A DNA stretch of 64,000 nucleotides, from positions 20,394,503 to 20,458,502 of the forward strand of contig NC_092228.1 in the NCBI RefSeq assembly GCF_036320965.1, given 5' to 3'. The DNA is from Panulirus ornatus (Eukaryota; Arthropoda; Malacostraca; Decapoda; Palinuridae). Below are positions 54,336 to 64,000 of the stretch, one piece after another (position 1 is the first letter of the stretch; each line of letters begins with the position of its first letter). The notes below the pieces were generated by a model. It was not told where the DNA came from. It made no database searches and worked only from the letters and a program-made list of their open reading frames with translations. The translations under genes and the position numbers were made by a program.

Positions 54336-55350
54336 GGCAACTCATAACACAGTTTTCAGTGGTTCCTAACTCATGTCTTAGCAAGCACTTGTACTTAATG
54401 TGTTTACCTAATGTTTCAACCTACTACTGCTACCTAATGGTACCACATAATGTTTCTACTCTCCTCTGCAACTTAGCAAGTACAGTCAAAAAATTTTATT
54501 CCGTAGTTTGAACTCTCACCTTTGGCCTCCCATTCCTTTGTACGAAAATCCTGAGTAACTTATCAGCAAAAGTTTACTTAGAATTTCTCAAGAAATTTAT
54601 CTGCAGTACCATCCACACTAGCCACTTTACCACATTTCATTTTAAGCAAGACTTTCACCATCTCTTTGTCCTCCGCCAGACCACTTGCCATGACCTCCAT
54701 TTTGCATACCTCTCTGACACAAACACCCAATATCTGCCATCCTATAATCATTCAAATTCAACAGTTCCTCAAGATACTCACTCCATCTCCTCTTCACCGC
54801 AGCATTGCTTATAACCACTCCTCCATTTGCCTCCTTCTCTGATGTTCCCATTAGTTTTCTTGTTTTTTCTCACCCTTAACATCATTCCAAAATAGTTCCT
54901 TATTTTTCCTGTTAGTTGATACTCACTCAACCCTTTTCCTGAAGTTTGTCAATACTCATTCAACCCAAGTCTCATTTGCCATCTTTTTCAGCCCTTGCAC
55001 CTTCCTGTTGCCCTCCTGTTTTCTCATATACATCTCTCAGTCATTTGCACTCCTTCCTTGTAAGAACTTCCCCTACACCTTTCTTCTCCCTTTCACTAGC
55101 ACCTAAACTTCATCATCCCTCCTTTTGCTGACTTCCTCACTTGCCTGCCTTACACTCTCTATGTGACACTTTACTCACCTTTGCCAAGACTGCTTTCCTA
55201 AATACCTTTCATTCCTCATCCACTCCCTGAGTTTTGTTTAACCCTCACCTTTTGCCCTTCTGTACTCAGTCTCTCCTGATATATCTTCATACAAGTCTCT
55301 TTTCCAAGCTCATTTACTTTCAGTGCCACATAACTCATATCATATCCTCT
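52905..55350 (-). mobile_element. RTE-like LINE, long ancient copy
   Basis: Complete in extent from tail (GTCGTTTCTCATGTTAGTGA) to linker, but diverged. 53842-53507 reads VSHLLFADDTAMAADLSEKL; 54384-54076 ends MDLEKAYDRVDKSALWKVV; 54851-54642 reads MGTSEKEANGGVVISNAAVK. It is interrupted at 54290-54490 by a (TC)n tract and about 150 bp of unrelated sequence. The FADD box is intact despite the decay. Confidence 0.8.
54294..54333. repeat. (TC)n microsatellite
   Basis: About 20 TC units inside the old LINE; the antisense reading gives an RERERE frame. Confidence 0.95.
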
Positions 55351-55354
55351 TTTC

Positions 55355-56040
55355 CACAGGAAAAGGTTAGGAAGGAGTAGCACTACTACTGAAGCAGGAG
55401 TTGTGGGAGTGTGTGATAGAATGTGAGGAAGTAAATTCTAGATTGATGTGGGTAAAATTGAAAGTGGATGTTGAGAGATTGGTAATTATTGGTACTTATG
55501 CACCTGGTCATGAGAAGAAAGATCATGAGATGCAAGTGTTTTGGGAGCAGCTGAGTGAGTGTGTCAGCAGTTTTGCTGCATGAGACCGGGTATGAGGGAT
55601 GGTTGATTTAAATGGGAAGGTAAAGAATGTTGCAGTTGAAGTGGTGAAAAGCTTGTGAAGTTGTGTGCTGAAAAAAGACATGTTTGGGAATACCTATTTT
55701 AAAAAGATATGTGAGCAAGATAAATGGTCAACAGGCACTGTCAGATTACATACTAATTAATAGGCATGTAAAAGAGAGACTTTTGAATGTAAATGTGCTG
55801 AAAGGGGCAGCTGGTGGGATGTCTGATCACTATCTTGTGGAGGCAAGGGTTAAGATTTGTAGAGGTTTTCAAAAGAGAAGAAAGTGGTGAGAGTCAGTGA
55901 GCTTGGAAAGGAGCTTTGTGTGAAGAAATTCTTGTAGAGATTGAGTGTAGAATGGCAAAAGGTAAGAGTAAATGAAGTGAAGGGACTGGGTGAGGAATGG
56001 AAGGTATTTAGGAAAGCAGTAATGGCACATGAAGCAAACT
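55355..56040 (+). mobile_element. RTE-like LINE, 5' part with endonuclease
   Basis: The only copy reaching far into the N-terminal endonuclease. A 60-codon open piece (55401-55583) reads SRLMWVKLKVDVERLVIIGT, YAPGHEKKDHEMQ and FWEQLSECVSSF. The next part, equivalent to GDLNAKV, is decayed near 55595. GNTYFKKI-like text follows at 55687 and then LSDYILINRHVKERLLNVN, GGMSDHYLVEARVKI (55684-55890). It stops at the start of the linker near 56040. No 5' UTR or promoter could be defined. Confidence 0.8.
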
Positions 56041-56381
56041 AACTGGATAACAGGACTTGTGGTTTTATCGCACAAACAATAATACTGCAGTTAAATCCTG
56101 TAACAAAATGTGTAGCAGTACACTACACAGCACTTATACTGAAGTCAAGTTATACATCTAGCAAACAAACCAACATAAAGAAAACCTTATCCTTAATTCT
56201 TACTCACCAGTAAGACCAGGAAAACATAACATACACAAGGAAACACATAAGTAAAAGAGGAGTAACCAAGCTTTTTTTTTTTACAAGGTACTCAGCTCAT
56301 CCGAGCTGGCACTTGACAGGGACCCCTAACATAAACAGGTAGTGAGGGATTTCAAATGAAAAGCCCTAATACTTTATAACT
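56041..56381. other. Spacer, possibly Ty3/gypsy 3' flank
   Basis: A+C-rich sequence with a T-run at 56272-56283 and AGGTACTCAGCTCATCCGAG. It could be LTR sequence downstream of the integrase remnant, but no matching second LTR or TG...CA boundary was found. Confidence 0.25.
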
Positions 56382-57195
56382 TTACATATTACCTCCTTCA
56401 CCCCACCTAACAAAGTTCACAAGGAATGATCTTTTAGGTATTTGGGGGCACATCATGCTCTCTAAGATCAATGAACTTGCACTGGTGATAACATTTGAAT
56501 TGACATTGTAGGATGTTCCTGAGTGATGCTTTTCTTGAGGAAATACTTCAGTAGATGATTCTTGATATGCAGGCTCCAGGTTCACACCAGTTTCTGACAT
56601 TTCTTGATTAGTATCCACACCATCACTTCTGTCACCAGTCAAGGGTGGAAGATGCCTTAATGAAATGATGGTTACTCTACCATCAGGAAACTTGACATGG
56701 GCATACTCAGGATTCACTTCCACTATTTCAACCTCGTCAGCCAGGGGATCATTCTTGCTGTCACATTTGCTGTCTTAAGAGGGCTGGGCCTTTATGAATG
56801 AGCCATATAAGTATGTTTGGCCTGATGTGGCCCTCTTAGACTGCTGGAAGAAATGCTTGTGTGGTGTACAGTTAGTAGAAGTGCACAACAATGATTGGAT
56901 GGAATGAGTGCCTCTGGGAGAACCATCTCCCACTGAGATACATCAAAGTTCTATGTTCTGAGAGTCAGTATTTCAGCCTTCCTATTATGCCTTTCGACCT
57001 CTCCATTGCCCCTTGGATTGTAGGGAGTAGTACGACTGGTAGCTACCTGTCTTCAATAGAAAATCCTTTTGCTCTCCTGACACAAAAGGCACACCTCTGT
57101 CAGAGTGGATATTTGCTGGCATACCAAACATGACATCTGATAACAGTACTGGTAGTCATGTCAGTGCAAGGGAAGGCAAATGGAAACCTGGAACA
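56382..57195 (-). pseudogene. Ty3/gypsy-type integrase remnant
   Basis: Retrotransposon pol fragment, described in its broken state. In minus-strand order: FPFAFPCTDMTTSTVI (first catalytic aspartate region) near 57160; VFGMPANIHSDRG-type motif near 57110 with the second aspartate; after a frame change, RTTPYNPRGNGEVERHNR with the catalytic glutamate near 57020; then CTSTNCTPHKHFF near 56860; and an open C-terminal tail (56723 to 56382) with EYAHVKFPDGRVTIISLRHL. Stops and at least two frameshifts interrupt it. The RT, RNase H and protease are absent. Confidence 0.75.
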
Positions 57196-58330
57196 GAAGG
57201 AAGTAATTATTCAGAGTGAGAGCTTAAATGTAAAATGGCTCTTCTTTCCATGTTAGTGCTTAGGGAAATGAATAGATCTGCTTCCCAAGATCCAGTACTG
57301 TGAGCCTAAAGTGACTAAATAAATCAGTATCCCAAGAACCATCATGAGCTTAGTACTTATTCACCTCTTCCATGTATGTGTACTTCTAATCTTGATTGAT
57401 GTAAATGTACTCATCCCCAGCTCTAGATTATTTATATTTTTCCTTTATTTAAACCTGCACTTAAGGTTGCCATTTTTTTTTTGGAGTATAAGATTGTTTT
57501 TAAATCCTAAATCAGTATAAGATTTCTTTAAATCCTAAATCATGGATTATTGATTGTTATTAACATATTCCTGTTTATCATCCTGTGAATACTCTGAAAC
57601 TTTATTCATTTACTTTTGAATCATTACTTAGAACTACAAGATACCCAGATACATCTACATTATTTGATTAATTAAAAGTGCAACTGTACTTCTGACAAAA
57701 GCAGGTTCTTCATAAAGTATGGACTTTAAGAAAAGAGTGCAGTTTAGAATATGAGTTTATAGCTTACACTTGACAAAAAAGTTACCTTTGCCCTTACTCT
57801 CTGATACAGTATGACAAAATGGGTGAAGAGTTCTAACAGATGCTCTTGTGTCTGGCCCCCATATGGGTAGCCCTGCTTTCCTTATATGGCAATAACCATA
57901 ACTGTTGTTCATTATTCTATGTCTTGTATTATGATGTAGAATTATTTTTCGTTACTCCGGCAAAGGACCAGTGATCTAATGGAGGTAATCATTCATTTAA
58001 TGAATCATTGGTATCGTACTGTACTGGAGAATTTTGAAAATAATAGGGATTAGACATTTGATGCTCACACACGATGACAGTAATGTAAATTAAAAGAACT
58101 GAATATTTTTGGGAATGGACAGCAGTGCTGAACTTTATACATCCTGTGAAAAGTTATGATAGTTGAGAGTACATTTAGGGCTCATCTTTGAGTGATAGTA
58201 ACACAGTTTAAGTCATATTTAAAGAAACCAGACTCATAATTTCTATTCTAAGTCATTTGCTTCTTGTTTGATATTTTTTATTTATGGAAAAGGAAAACAT
58301 TTTTGAATCCTATTTCATTATATTCATTAT
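57196..58330. other. A+T-rich DNA, nothing recognised
   Basis: No open frame or known repeat. A phrase (AAGATT(G/T)(T/C)TTTAAATCCTAAATCA) is doubled near 57490-57545. Confidence 0.4.
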
Positions 58331-58349
58331 TTCATGAAGGCACTTCTTG

Positions 58350-58660
58350 CTTTGATTATGTCATTTAGTCTTTGAAGCATGGACACCCATAGCTTTTCTG
58401 TCTAGTGTGTCTTCTTAGTTGTTCCCATGACATCAGTGCCTTATCAGCTACTCTTGCACAGCAACTGTATATTTGGTTGAAGCTCATTTTCTCCATTGTA
58501 GCATCACAGACATGTTTAATCTGATTTAGATCTTGCGATTTTGGAAGATGTGGCTCCACTGTTATTTCAGGATGGTCCTTAAACCAAGTTTTTGCAATGG
58601 GGCTGTTATCCTGGACAAGATGAAAAGGGAGTGATCCAAAGAATAGCATCTCTCTTTAAG
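58350..58660 (-). pseudogene. Tc1/mariner transposase C-terminal remnant
   Basis: The open minus-strand frame 58649-58365 reads FHLVQDNSPIAKTWFKDHPE, with the second catalytic aspartate in VQDN, then LPKSQDLNQIKHVCDATMEK, where the family has SPDLNPIEHVWD. The third catalytic acid (E of NPIE) is K here, so the enzyme would be inactive. The upstream transposase and any inverted repeats are not seen. It is distinct from the copy at 45865, which belongs to another subfamily. Confidence 0.8.
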
Positions 58661-59035
58661 AGGTTAGCAGGACCCCTTCTAAGATTTCGACAGTCTCTTC
58701 CCTGTGAGCTGCCCTGACACAGTATCTAACATTTTCCCCACACTTCCTGCATGGATCCACCAGAACAAGCCAGCATATACTCCCCTATTTTTCCTACTTC
58801 CCCCCACGTGCCCTCATTCACATTAGACAGTACAGGTACACCAACGATTTTCTGGCACTCTTGGTTCCAAAGCCTTGCCGGATTAACCATTTTACAGGAC
58901 CAACTGTGGTTACTGATAATAATTCATCAACACACCTCTAACCCACTAATCATACATCTCCCATGTGTCTAAAGTATACCATGGACTGCTAGAAATTTAA
59001 GTTAAACAAATATTAAAAGTTAATTAAATATTTTA
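58661..59035. other. Spacer, no recognised feature
   Basis: A 73-codon frame (58751-58972) has no domain. Probably repeat-derived or intergenic. Confidence 0.3.
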
Positions 59036-59039
59036 TTTA

Positions 59040-59815
59040 TTTATTTATTTTGATTTGTCGCTGTCTCCCGCTTTAGCGAGGTAGCGCAAGGAAAAGATGA
59101 AAGAATGGCCTAACCCACCCACATACACCTGTATATACATACACGTCCACACACACAAATATACGTTCCTATACATCTCAACGTATACATATGTATACAC
59201 GCACAGACATATACATATACACACATGTACATAATTCATACTGTGTGCCTTTATTCATTCCCATCGCCATCCCGCCACACATGAAATAACAACCCCCTCC
59301 CCCCTCATGTGTGCGAGGTAGTGCTAGGAAAAGACAGCAAAGGCCACATTTGTTCACACTCAGTCTTTAGCTGTCGTGTAATAATGCACCGAAACCACAG
59401 CTCCCTTTCCACATCCAGGCCCCACAGAACTTTCCATGGTTTACCCCAGATGCTTCACATGCCCTAGTTTAATCCATTGACAGCATGTCAACCCCGGTAT
59501 ACCACATCGTTCCAATTCACTCTATTTCTTGCACTCCTTTCACCCTCCTGCATGTTCAGGCCCCTATCACTCAAAATCTTTTTCACTCCATCTTTCCACC
59601 ACTCTTTTCACCCCAATGTTCTTCTTTTCTGAAAACCTCTACAAATCTTCACCTTCGCCTTGACAAGATAATGATCAGACATCCCTCCAGTTGCACCTCT
59701 CGGCACATTAACATCCAAAAGTCTCTCTTTCGCACGCCTATCAATTAACACATAATGCAATAACGCTCTCTGACTATCTCTCCTTCTTACATATGTATAC
59801 TTATGTATATCTCTT
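59040..59815 (-). mobile_element. RTE-like LINE with large internal deletion
   Basis: From the tail (TTTGTCGCTGTCTCCCGC) through the long-type 3' UTR to the C-terminus near KDGVKKILSDRG at about 59600. There it jumps directly to the endonuclease end (59640-59815: GGMSDHYLVKAKVKICRGF, VLIDRRAKERLLDVN, DIHKYTYVRRRDSQRA). About 2 kb encoding linker, RT and post-RT are missing. The copy keeps 3' recognition sequence with no enzyme. Confidence 0.85.
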
Positions 59816-61076
59816 TTTTTTTTTTTTTCTTTGCTGTCTCCCGCGTTTGTGAGGTAGCGCAAGGAAACAGACGAAAGAAATGGCCCTACCCACCCCCATA
59901 CACATGTATATACATACGTCCACACACGCAAATATACATACCTACACAGCTTTCCATGGTTTACCCCAGACGCTTCACATGCCCTGATTCAATCCACTGA
60001 CAGCACGTCAACCCCGGTATACCACATCGATCCAATTCACTCTATTCCTTGCCCTCCTTTCACCCTCCTGCATGTTCAGGCCCCGATCACACAAAATCTT
60101 TTTCACTCCATCTTTCCACCTCCAATTTGGTCTCCCACTTCTCCTCGTTCCCTCCACCTCCGACACATATATCCTCTTGGTCAATCTTTCCTCACTCATT
60201 CTCTCCATGTGCCCAAACCATTTCAAGACACCCTCTTCTGCTCTCTCAACCACGCTCTTTTTATTTCCACACATCTCTCTTACCCTTACGTTACTTACTC
60301 GATCAAACCACCTCACACCACACATTGTCCTCAAACATCTCATTTCCAGCACATCCATCCTCCTGCGCACAACTCTATCCGTAGCCCATGCCTCACAACC
60401 ATACAACATTGATGGAACCACTATTCCTTCAAACACAGCCATTTTTGCTTTCCGAGATAATGTTCTCGACTTCCACTCATTCTTCAAGGCTCCCAGAATT
60501 TTTGACCCCTCCCCCACCATATGATCCACTTCCGCTTCCATGCTTCCATCCGCTGCCAGATCCACTCCCAGATATCTAAAACACTTTACTTCCTCCAGTT
60601 TTTCTCCATTCAAACTTACCTCCCAATTGACTTGACCCTCAACCGTACTGTACCTAATAACCTTGCTCTTATTCACATTTTCTCTTAACTTTCTTCTTTC
60701 ACACACTTTACCAAACTCAGTCACCAGCTTCTGCAGTTTCTCACATGAATCAGCCACTAGCGCTGTATCATCAGCGAACAACAACTGACTCTCTTCCCAA
60801 GCTCTCTCATCCCCAACAGACTTCATACTTGCCCCTCTTTCCAAAACTCTTGCATTCACCTCCCTAACAACCCCATCCATAAACAAATTAAACAACCATG
60901 GAGACATCACACACCCCTGCCACAAACCTACATTCACTGAGAACCAATCACTTTCCTCTCTTCCTACACGTACACATGCCTTACATCCTCGATAAAAACT
61001 TTTCACTGCTTCTAACAACTTGCCTCCCACACCATATATTCTTGATACCTTCCACAGAGCATCTCTATCAACTCTT

Positions 61077-61077
<1 letters not shown>
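59816..61077 (-). mobile_element. RTE-like LINE, young 5'-truncated copy, short 3'-UTR type
   Basis: A T-run and TTTGCTGTCTCCCGCGTTTG mark the tail; the GTAGGTATGTATATTTGCG junction is short-type. The open frame to 60008 runs from the truncated RVDRDALWKVSRIYG through GLWQGCVMSPWLFNLFMDG and LLFADDTALVADS to VNWIDVVYRG, about 350 codons with no stop. GLRQG has become GLWQG. The 5' truncation abuts (TA)n. Confidence 0.92.

Positions 61078-61122
<45 letters not shown>
61078..61122. repeat. (TA)n microsatellite
   Basis: Sits between the truncated 5' end of one minus-strand LINE and the 3' UTR of the next. Confidence 0.95.
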
Positions 61123-61127
<5 letters not shown>

Positions 61128-62727
61128 GTACATAATTCATACTGTCTGCCCTTATTCATTCCCGTCGCCACCCCACCACACATGAAAAGACAGCCCCTCC
61201 TTCCACATGTGTGCGAGGTAGCACTAGGAAAAGACAACAAAGGCTGCATTCGTTCACACTCAGTCTCTAGCTGTCATGTATAATGCACTGAAACCACAGC
61301 TCCCTTTCCACATTCAGGCCCCACAAAACTTTCCATAGTTTACCCCAGACGCTTCACATGCCCTGGTTCAATCCATTGACAGCACGTCGACCCTGGTATA
61401 CCACATCGTTCCAATTCACTCTATTCGTTGCATGCCTTTCACCCTCCTGCATGTTAACCCCCGATCACTCAAAATCTTTTTCACTCAATCCTTCCACCTC
61501 CAATTTGGTCTCCCACTTCTCCTCGTTCCCTCCACCTCTGATACATATATCCTCTTTGTCAATCTTTCCTCACTCATTCTCTCCAAGTGACCAAACCATT
61601 TAAAAGCACCCTCTTCTGCTCTCTCAACCACACTCTTTTTATCTTACCATTTCATTACTTACTTGGTCAAACCACCTCACACCACATATTGTCCTCAAAC
61701 ATCTCATTTCCAGCACAGCCGCCCTCCTCCGCACAACCCTATCCATAGCCTATGCCTCACAATGATATAACATTGTCGGAACCACTATTCCTTCAAACAT
61801 ACCCATTTTTGCTTTCCCAGATAAATGTTCTCACCTTCCACACATTTTTCAATGCTTCCAGAACTTTCACTCCCTCCTCCACCCTATGACTCACTTCAGC
61901 TTCCACAGTTCCATCCGCTGCCATATCCACTCCCAGATATCTAAAACACTTCACTTCCTACAGTTTTTCTTCATTCAAACTTACCTCCCAGTTGACTTTT
62001 CCCTCATCCCTACTGTACCTGATAACCTTGCTTTTATTCACATTTACTCTCAGCTTTCTTCTTTCACACACTTTACCAAGCTCAGTCACCAGCTTCTGCA
62101 GTTTCTCATCCGAATCAACCACCAGCGCTGTATCATCAGCGAACAACAACTGACTCGCTTCCCAAGCTCTCACATCCACAACAGACTGCATACTTGCCCT
62201 GCTCTCCAAACCTCTTACATTCACCTCCCTAACAACCCCATTCATAAACAAATTAAACAACCATGGAGACATCACTCACCCCTGCCGCAATCCAACATTT
62301 ACTAAGAACCAATCACTTTCCTCTCTTCCTACTCGTACACATGCCTTACATTCTCAATAAAAACTTTTCACTGCTTCTAACAACTTGCCTCCCACACCAT
62401 ATATTCTTAATACCTTCCAGAGATCAACTCTATCATATGCCTTCTCCAGATCCATAAATGCTACATACAAATCCATTTGCTTTTCTAAGTATTTCTCACA
62501 TACATTCTTCAAAACAAACACCTGATCCACACATCCTCTACCACTTCTGAAGCCACACTGCTCTTCTGTAATCTGATGGTCTGTACATGCCTTCCCTCTC
62601 AATCAATACCCTCCCATATAATTTCCTATGAATACTCAACAAACTTATACCTCTGTAATTTAAGCACTCACTCTTATCCCCTTTGCCTTTGTACAATGGC
62701 ACTATGCAAGCATTTCGCCATGAGGAT
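61123..62727 (-). mobile_element. RTE-like LINE, diverged copy, tail replaced by (TA)n
   Basis: Lacks the last ~150 bp of the 3' UTR, whose place is taken by (TA)n. The C-terminus and post-RT region carry several indels (for example near 61640 and 61830). 62275-61958 is open with GLESRASMQSVV and LLFADDTALVVDSDEKLQKL; 62602-62354 gives EEQCGFRSGRGCVDQVFVL and FMDLEKAYDRVD. Truncated at the FRNACIVPLY region near 62725. Confidence 0.85.
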
Positions 62728-62769
62728 ATATATATATATATATATATATTTTATATTTATTATATTTAT

Positions 62770-64000
62770 TTATTTTGCTTTGTCGCTGTCTCCCGCGTTT
62801 GCAGGGTAGCGCAAGGAAACAGACGAAAGAAATGGCACAACCCACCCCCATACACATGTATATACATACACGTCCACACACGCAAATATAAATATCTATA
62901 CATCTCAATGTACACATATATATACACACACAGACACATACATATATACCCATGCACACAATTCACACTGTCTGCCTTTATTCATTCCCATCGCCACCTC
63001 GCCACACATGGAATACCATACCCCTCCCCCCTCATTGTGTGAGGTAGCACTAGGAAAAGACGACAAAGGCCCCATTCGTTCACACTCAGTCTCTAGCCCG
63101 AAACCACAGCTCCCTTTCCATATCCAGGCCCCACACAACTTTCCATGGTTTACCCCAGATGCTTCACATGCCCTGATTCAATCCACTGACAGCACATCAA
63201 CCCCGGTATACCACATTGATCCAATTTACTCTATTCCTTGCCTGCCTTTCACCCTCCTGCATGTTCAGGCCCCGATCACTCAAAATCTTTTTCACTCCAT
63301 CTTTCCACCTCCAATTTGGTCTCCCACTTCTCGTTCCCTCCACCTCCGACACATATCCTCTTGGTCAATCTTTCCTCACTCATTCTCTCCATGTGCCCAA
63401 ACCATTTCAAAACACCCTCTTCTGCTCTCTCAACCATGCTCTTTTTATTTCCACACATCTCTCTTACCCTTACATTACTTACTCGATCAAACCACCTCAC
63501 ACCACACATTGTCCCCAAACACCTCATTTCCAGCACACACCCTCCTGCGTACAACTCTATCCATAGCCCACGCCTCGCAACCATACAACATTGTTGGAAC
63601 CACTATTCCTTCAAACATACCCATTTTTGCTTTCCGAGATAATGTTCTCGACTTCCACACATTCTTCAAGGCTCCCAGGATTTTCGCCCCCTCCCCCACC
63701 CTATGATTCACTTCCGCTTCCATGGTTCCATCCGCTGCCAGATCCACTCCCAGATATCTAAAACACTTTACTTCCTCCAGTTTTTCTCCATTCAAACTTA
63801 CCTCCCAATTGACTTGACCCTCAACCCTACTGTACCTAATAACCTTGCTCTTATTCACATTTACTCTTAACTTTCTTCTTTCACACACTTTACCAAACTC
63901 AGTCACCAGCTTCTGCAGTTTCTCACATGAATCAGCCACCAGCGCTGTATCATCAGCGAACAACAACTGACTCACTTCCCAAGCTCTCTCATCCACAGCA
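62770..64000 (-). mobile_element. RTE-like LINE, leaving the window on the right
   Basis: The tail (TTGTCGCTGTCTCCCGCGTT) is preceded on the plus strand by TTTATTATATTTATTTATTTT. A long-type 3' UTR follows, then 63584-63276 (a C-terminal piece with a frame break near 63535 from a lost GGATG segment) and 63996-63487 (open from DERAWEVSQLLFADDTALVA to LYGCEAWAMDRVVRRR). The RT palm would lie beyond position 64000. Confidence 0.9.

Noticed and set aside
54076..54384. RERERE-rich protein
   Set aside because: Antisense reading of a (TC)n microsatellite inside an old LINE.

Overview
This is a repeat-saturated window from an animal nuclear genome. The A+T-rich composition, long (TA)n and (ATT)n tracts, GT-AG-type splice signals, an RTE-like LINE, a tail-sharing SINE, a Penelope-like element, CR1-like and Jockey/I-like LINE remnants and Tc1/mariner pseudogenes together suggest an arthropod, most likely a decapod crustacean. 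That placement is inference from repeat style, not from a marker gene. No prokaryotic features (operons, Shine-Dalgarno sites, CRISPR) are present.

Layout. 1-2.2 kb: an RTE-like LINE fragment, a SINE and a 190-bp repeat. 2.5-7.3 kb: old CR1-like and Jockey/I-like LINE debris. 7.3-13.6 kb: degenerate LINE copies, a Penelope scrap and an inverted pair of the 190-bp repeat. 13.6-32.9 kb: a dense cluster of young LINE and SINE copies joined through (TA)n tracts, including one long open LINE frame (14.1-16.5 kb), a textbook twin-primed LINE (25.6-27.7 kb), a SINE with an 18-bp target-site duplication inside a LINE, and a Penelope-like element with a GIY-YIG endonuclease remnant (23.3-24.1 kb). 32.9-37.3 and 39.7-42.9 kb: the only largely single-copy DNA. 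The second block holds the one convincing host coding exon (C2H2 zinc finger, 40093-40604); the first holds weaker terminal-exon candidates. 43-56 kb: old LINE copies, a Tc1/mariner pseudogene (45.9-47.0 kb) and a young LINE nested in an old one with an 11-bp target-site duplication (49.7-51.4 kb). 56-59 kb: a Ty3/gypsy integrase remnant and a second Tc1/mariner remnant. 59-64 kb: four consecutive minus-strand LINE copies, the last leaving the window.

How it fits together. One LINE family accounts for roughly half of the window. It encodes an APE-like endonuclease, a reverse transcriptase with FADD at the catalytic box, and a C-terminal zone rich in W, R and G. Its 3' end shares about 50 bp, including a small stem-loop, with the short SINE. 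That is the expected signature of a SINE mobilised by the LINE's reverse transcriptase. Most of the very many short open frames here are antisense or microsatellite shadows of these repeats (translations such as IYIYIY).
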